Assembly: GCA_016700055.1 (NCBI GenBank)
Contig: CP064997.1
Coordinates: 1,612,001-1,676,000 of the forward strand
Source of the DNA: Actinomycetota bacterium
GTDB taxonomy: Bacteria > Actinomycetota > Acidimicrobiia > Acidimicrobiales > Ilumatobacteraceae
Direction: 5' to 3'
Length of the DNA: 64,000 bases
Positions 60,436 through 64,000 of the stretch are shown one piece after another; the first letter of the stretch is position 1, and each line of letters starts with the position of its first letter. A program made the position numbers and the translations under genes. Under the pieces are notes generated by a model. The model saw only the letters and a list, made by a program, of their open reading frames with translations. It was not told the DNA's origin and searched no databases.

Positions 60436-61244
60436 ACGCCGCCTCGACAGTCGCGATCACACGGATCACGCCACCGATCTGGCGTGCCGCGCGCAGGCCG
60501 CAGCGGATGGTCGAGCGCAGCGTCATGGTCTACCGACGCACGTGGCTGATCCTCGTGTCGGGCTTCTTCGAGCCGCTCTTCTACCTGTTCTCGATCCGCA
60601 TCGGCTTCGGCAAGCTCGTCGGCGACGTCGAGTTCGCCGGGCGGACGATCCCATACGCAGAGTTCGTCGCGCCGGCACTGATGGCGGCATCGGCGATGAA
60701 CGGCGCGGTGTACGACTCGACGATGAACGTGTTCTTCAAGTTGAAGCAAGCGAAGCTGTACGAGGCGGTGCTGGCCACCCCGATGGGTTCCGCGGACGTC
60801 GCCCTCGGCGAGATCGGCTGGGCCGTGCTGCGCGGGATGCTGTACTCGACGGCGTTCCTCGTGTGCCTCGTCGCCCTCGGGATGGCGCCGTCGCCGCTCG
60901 TGGTGTTCACCCTGCCGGCGTGCGTGCTGATCGGGTTCGCGTTCGCTTCGGTGGGCATGGCGGCGACGACGTTCATGCGGACCTGGTCCGACTTCGAGTA
61001 CGTGCCGACGGTGACGTTGCCGCTCTTCCTGTTCTCGGCCACGTTCTACCCGGTGGCCAGCTACGGGGGCTGGGGGTGGCTGCTGCAGTTCAGCCCGCTC
61101 TACCACGGGGTCGCGCTGGTGCGCGGGTTCAGCCTCGGCGAGCCGACGTGGGCGATGTTCCTGCACGTCGCGGTGCTCGTTGCCCTCGCCTTCGCCGGGC
61201 TGACCGTCGCCGCCCGGCGCATCGACGCATTGCTGCTCAAGTAG
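60432..61244 (+). CDS. ABC-2 permease (NodJ/DrrB-like), subunit 2
   Basis: A 270-residue permease with six membrane segments. Landmarks are TWLILVSGFFEPLFYLFS, NVFFKLKQAKLYEAVLATPM for the ATPase contact, LFLFSATFYPV and the closing SPLYHGVALVRGFSLG of the NodJ/DrrB group. It differs clearly from subunit 1, so a heterodimeric channel is expected. The GTG at 60432 overlaps the previous stop by four bases. It ends the three-gene exporter operon; msrA follows 18 bases later with its own promoter. Confidence 0.92.
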   Translation: MNAASTVAITRITPPIWRAARRPQRMVERSVMVYRRTWLILVSGFFEPLFYLFSIRIGFGKLVGDVEFAGRTIPYAEFVAPALMAASAMNGAVYDSTMNVFFKLKQAKLYEAVLATPMGSADVALGEIGWAVLRGMLYSTAFLVCLVALGMAPSPLVVFTLPACVLIGFAFASVGMAATTFMRTWSDFEYVPTVTLPLFLFSATFYPVASYGGWGWLLQFSPLYHGVALVRGFSLGEPTWAMFLHVAVLVALAFAGLTVAARRIDALLLK

Positions 61245-61262
61245 CGGTCCTAGCCTGGGGCC

Positions 61263-61919
61263 ATGGTTTTCGGACGCAAGCACGTGGAGATGGTCACCGC
61301 TGACACCGCGCTGGCAGGGCGAACCGACCAGACGATGCCGGTGCCGGTGGAGCACTTCGTGCTCGACGCGCCGTTGCAGGGCCCGTGGCCGGCGGGGATC
61401 GAGACCGCGGTGTTCGCGATGGGCTGCTTCTGGGGCGCCGAGCGCGTCTTCTGGCAGCTTCCGGGCGTCTACTCCACCGCTGTCGGCTACGCCGGCGGGT
61501 TCACGCCGAACCCCACCTACGAAGAGACCTGTACAGGGCGCACCGGCCACGCGGAGGCGGTGCTCGTCGCGTTCGACCCCTCACGCGTCGGCTACGACGA
61601 GCTGCTGCGGGTGTTCTGGGAGCACCACGACCCGACGCAGGGGATGCGCCAGGGCAACGACGTCGGCACGCAGTACCGCAGCGGCATCTACTTCGCCGAC
61701 GATGCCCAGCGCGCCGCCGCCGAGGCGAGCCGCGACCGTTACGCGGAGCAGCTGCGCCAGGCCGGCTACGGCGAGATCAGCACCGAGATCGCCCCGCTCG
61801 GCACCTTCTTCTACGCTGAGCCGTACCACCAGCAGTACCTGGGCAAGAACCCCAACGGCTACTGCGGCCTCGGCGGCACGGGCGTCTCCTGCCCGGTCGG
61901 CGTAGGCGGCGAGCAGTAG
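61263..61919 (+). CDS. msrA: Peptide-methionine (S)-S-oxide reductase
   Basis: A 218-residue MsrA that repairs oxidised methionine. The catalytic cysteine is in FAMGCFWGAERVFW (GCFWG). The following GVYSTAVGYAGG, the substrate Glu region TGHAEAVLVAF, and HDPTQGMRQGNDVGTQYRSGIY are all canonical. A C-terminal cysteine pair sits in YCGLGGTGVSCP, likely the recycling cysteines. About 45 extra residues precede the fold. TAGCCT (61251-61256) is six bases before the ATG at 61263, so the message is probably leaderless. Confidence 0.95.
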   Translation: MVFGRKHVEMVTADTALAGRTDQTMPVPVEHFVLDAPLQGPWPAGIETAVFAMGCFWGAERVFWQLPGVYSTAVGYAGGFTPNPTYEETCTGRTGHAEAVLVAFDPSRVGYDELLRVFWEHHDPTQGMRQGNDVGTQYRSGIYFADDAQRAAAEASRDRYAEQLRQAGYGEISTEIAPLGTFFYAEPYHQQYLGKNPNGYCGLGGTGVSCPVGVGGEQ

Positions 61920-61937
61920 CACCACCTGCCGGGCCGC

Positions 61938-63098
61938 TCAGCGGGCCGAGTGGCCCCATCCCGACGCCCGGATCTCGGCGCCGTCGGCGTCGATCGGGCG
62001 CCCCGCGAAGCGCAGGACACCGGGGGTGGCCGAGAGCTTGGCGATCAAGCCCTGCATCGGGGTGCCACCGACGTCGACGATCGCGTCGCGCGCCGCGTAG
62101 TGCGGGTCGGCAGCGATGTCGGCCATGTCCATCACCGGCCCGATCGCCGCTTCCGCAGCCTCGAAGGCCGCGACGACGTCGGTGCTCGAGCGAGCTGCGC
62201 ACCACGAGATGGTGAGCTGCTCCAACGGTTCGCGGTTCGCGGTTCGCGCGGCGAACGTCGTGAACCGCAAGTCGCCTTGCACCCCGAGCACGCGCATCAC
62301 CCGCTCGGCAACCGAGTCCGACGAAGTCGAGATGCCGACCCAGCGGCCGTCAGCGCAGCGGTAGGTGCCGCGCGGCACCGTGTAGGGCAGGCCGGCGCCG
62401 AGACGCGGCTGCTGCTCGCCGGTGACGGCGTACAGCGAGACGAGTGGTCCCATGATCTGGAACATGCTCTCCAGCAGGCTGACGTCGACAACCTGGCCGA
62501 CGCCGCTGTGCAGGGCGACCATCGTCGCGAAGGCGGCGACGATGCCGGTCACCTCGTCGGTCAGGGCGATCGGGGGCAGCAGAGGCTGCCCGTCCGGCTC
62601 CCCGCTCAGCGCGGCCAGACCGCTCATCGATTCGGCGATGGTGGCGAAGCCCGGCCGTGACGCATACGGCCCGGTCTGGCCGAAGCCGCTGACGCGCGTG
62701 ATCACCAGTGACGGGCGCCGCGCGAGCAGCACGTCGGGGGCGAGGCCGAGGCGTTCGAGCGCGCCGGGACGGAAGTTCTCGATCAGCACGTCGGCGTCGT
62801 CGACGAGGCCGAGCAACAGCTCACGATCGGCCTCGTCCTTCAGGTCGAGCGCGATGGTGCGCTTGCCCCTGTTGACCAGCTTCCACCACAGCCCGGTGCC
62901 GTCGCGTGGGTCGCGCCAGGCCATGTTGCGCAGGCTGTCGCCCTCGGGGCGCTCCACCTTCACCACGTCGGCGCCGAAGTCGGCCAGGTAGCGCGCGGCG
63001 TTGGGGCCGGCGAGCACCGTCGACAGATCGATCACGTGCATGCCGGCGAGCGGTGGCTTCGACTCCGGCCCGCCCGAGCGGTCGTTCACGCCAGCCAT
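61938..63098 (-). CDS. CaiB/BaiF family CoA-transferase
   Basis: A 386-residue class III CoA-transferase, which moves CoA between carboxylic acids. The N-terminal GMHVIDLSTVLAGPNAARYLADFGADVVKVERP and the NRGKRTIALDLKDE and IENFRPGALERLGL segments are diagnostic. The region that carries the catalytic Asp in formyl-CoA transferase reads PGFATIAESMSGL, with Ala at the Asp position; a subgroup of the family shows Gly or Ala there, so activity may still exist through another residue. The ATG at 63098 overlaps the aminotransferase gene by 13 bases on the same strand. Confidence 0.9.
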   Translation of the reverse strand: MAGVNDRSGGPESKPPLAGMHVIDLSTVLAGPNAARYLADFGADVVKVERPEGDSLRNMAWRDPRDGTGLWWKLVNRGKRTIALDLKDEADRELLLGLVDDADVLIENFRPGALERLGLAPDVLLARRPSLVITRVSGFGQTGPYASRPGFATIAESMSGLAALSGEPDGQPLLPPIALTDEVTGIVAAFATMVALHSGVGQVVDVSLLESMFQIMGPLVSLYAVTGEQQPRLGAGLPYTVPRGTYRCADGRWVGISTSSDSVAERVMRVLGVQGDLRFTTFAARTANREPLEQLTISWCAARSSTDVVAAFEAAEAAIGPVMDMADIAADPHYAARDAIVDVGGTPMQGLIAKLSATPGVLRFAGRPIDADGAEIRASGWGHSAR

Positions 63099-64000
63099 CC
63101 GCCGAGGAGGGTGCAGGCCTGCGCGATGTCGGCGGGATCACCGGCGTAGGAGAAGCGCACGAAGTCGTTGCCGCGGGCGAGGTCGAAGTCGAGCCCGGGC
63201 GTGCTCGCCACGCCGAGCTCGTCCAGCCAGGTGCGGCACAGCGCCATCGACGTGTCGACGCCTCGCGCCGCCAGTACGGCAGCGACGTCGGCGTACACGT
63301 AGAACGCGCCGTCGGCTTCGGCGATGTCGGCGATGCCCGCCGCCGCGAGCCCGTCGATCAGGAGCCGGCGGTGGCGGGCGTAGCGCTCGACGTGGGCGTC
63401 CAGCTCGGCGCGGCACTCGAACGCCGCGAGCCCGGCGACCTGGCTGACGTGGGGAGCGCAGATGAACAAGTTCTGCTGCAGCCGCTCGACCGCGTCGTGC
63501 AGCCCGTCGGGCACGACCATCCACCCGAGCCGCCAGCCGGTCATCGAGTAGTACTTCGAGAAGCTGTTGATCACCACCGCGTCGGCGGTGTGGGAGAGCA
63601 CCGAGGGGGCAGGGCCGCCGTACGTGATCCCGTGGTAGATCTCGTCGGCGATCAGGCGGATGCCGCGCTGATCGCAGTACAGCACCAGCGCCGAGAGCGC
63701 GGCATCGTCCAGCACCGTGCCCGTCGGGTTGGAGGGCGAGGCGACGATTAGTCCGTCGAGGTGGCCGGCGTCGTCGAGCAGCTCGGCCGTCGGCGCCCAC
63801 CGCGTCGGCGCACCGACGGGTACCGGCACTGCCTCGATGCCGAGCGCGATCAGCGTGTTGCGGTAGCAGGGGTAACCGGGCTCGACCACCCCGACGCGCT
63901 GGCCGGCGTCGAAGCAGGCCAAGAAGGCGAGCGTGAACCCGGCCGAGGCACCGGCGACGACCTGTACCGCTTCCGCGTCGACTGCAGCGGAGTAACGCTC
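63086..64000 (-). CDS. PLP-dependent class I/II aminotransferase (5' part outside window)
   Basis: The C-terminal 304 residues of a fold-type I aminotransferase; the frame is open to the right edge. Visible motifs are VVAGASAGFTLAF, VVEPGYPCYRN, VASPSNPTGTVLDD, LIADEIYHGITYGG and the PLP lysine in SFSKYYSMTGWRLGW. Sequence resembles the alanine/aspartate transaminase-like enzymes often linked to valine or kynurenine metabolism, but specificity is unknown. The 3' end overlaps the start of the CoA-transferase gene by 13 bases, suggesting translational coupling. Confidence 0.92.
   Translation of the reverse strand, partial: ERYSAAVDAEAVQVVAGASAGFTLAFLACFDAGQRVGVVEPGYPCYRNTLIALGIEAVPVPVGAPTRWAPTAELLDDAGHLDGLIVASPSNPTGTVLDDAALSALVLYCDQRGIRLIADEIYHGITYGGPAPSVLSHTADAVVINSFSKYYSMTGWRLGWMVVPDGLHDAVERLQQNLFICAPHVSQVAGLAAFECRAELDAHVERYARHRRLLIDGLAAAGIADIAEADGAFYVYADVAAVLAARGVDTSMALCRTWLDELGVASTPGLDFDLARGNDFVRFSYAGDPADIAQACTLLGGWLA

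Noticed and set aside
1..64000. CRISPR arrays, rRNA genes, insertion sequences or prophage
   Set aside because: No regularly spaced repeats, ribosomal RNA sequence, transposase, integrase or phage structural gene is visible.

Overview
The window is a dense, high-GC stretch of bacterial chromosome with actinobacterial features: frequent GTG starts, DUF222/HNH, DUF2510, DUF1918 and MT0933-like proteins, a LexA box of the CGAAC-N4-GTTCG type, and many promoters placed for leaderless translation. The LDTR-repeat/L,D-transpeptidase protein and the Rieske/MBL fusion suggest the class Acidimicrobiia, but this is an impression rather than proof. I support about 63 protein genes, one tiny leader ORF and three tRNA genes. 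No gap between genes exceeds 300 bases. There are no rRNAs, CRISPR arrays, transposases or integrases.

Layout, 0-16 kb: the tail of an unknown gene, an acyl-CoA synthetase, a HAD phosphatase overlapping a GH18-like protein, two c-di-GMP signalling proteins (one with an apparently dead EAL domain), gluQ, an L,D-transpeptidase lipoprotein, a Rieske/MBL fusion, a DUF4177/DUF2510 protein, an ABC exporter pair, and a DsbB/thioredoxin disulfide-forming pair.

16-25.5 kb: larB-larC for nickel-pincer cofactor synthesis, pheA, an MT0933-like small protein, an acyltransferase/SGNH surface-glycan modifier, small stress-type proteins (SRPBCC, SHOCT, two DinB-like), a CBS-MgtE transporter and a lipid kinase.

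25.5-33 kb is the accessory-looking part: a DNA methyltransferase followed 2 bp later by an unknown protein with a faint PD-(D/E)xK-like pattern (likely a restriction-modification pair), a berberine-bridge-type FAD oxidase, an acetyltransferase, and two consecutive ATPases. The second ATPase is preceded by four TCTAAC repeats in helical phase. tRNA-Ser(UGA) closes this block.

33-47 kb: a CDF metal exporter, a large secreted LDTR-repeat L,D-transpeptidase, two tandem near-duplicate alpha-L-fucosidases, an ABC-F protein, tRNA-Ser(GCU), a LysM/transglycosylase-like protein behind a structured leader, tRNA-Arg(ACG), Hsp20, DUF1918, a LexA-controlled DUF222/HNH nuclease, a hydrolase, PlsC and a class III nucleotide cyclase.

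47-64 kb: the nucleoside-salvage operon cdd-deoC-deoA, a GNAT/CoA-binding protein, an alcohol dehydrogenase coupled to a beta-CASP RNase-like protein, a serine hydrolase divergent from a transaminase/omega-amidase pair, a VapBC-type toxin-antitoxin, a GNAT, a three-gene ABC-2 exporter, msrA, a CoA-transferase and a truncated aminotransferase.

The most striking window-wide signal is a TANNNT element 6-8 bases before the start codon of at least 16 genes, implying widespread leaderless transcripts. The best candidates for something undescribed are the methyltransferase/unknown-protein module, the repeat-controlled ATPase, and the leader ORF overlapping the start of the GGDEF-EAL gene.
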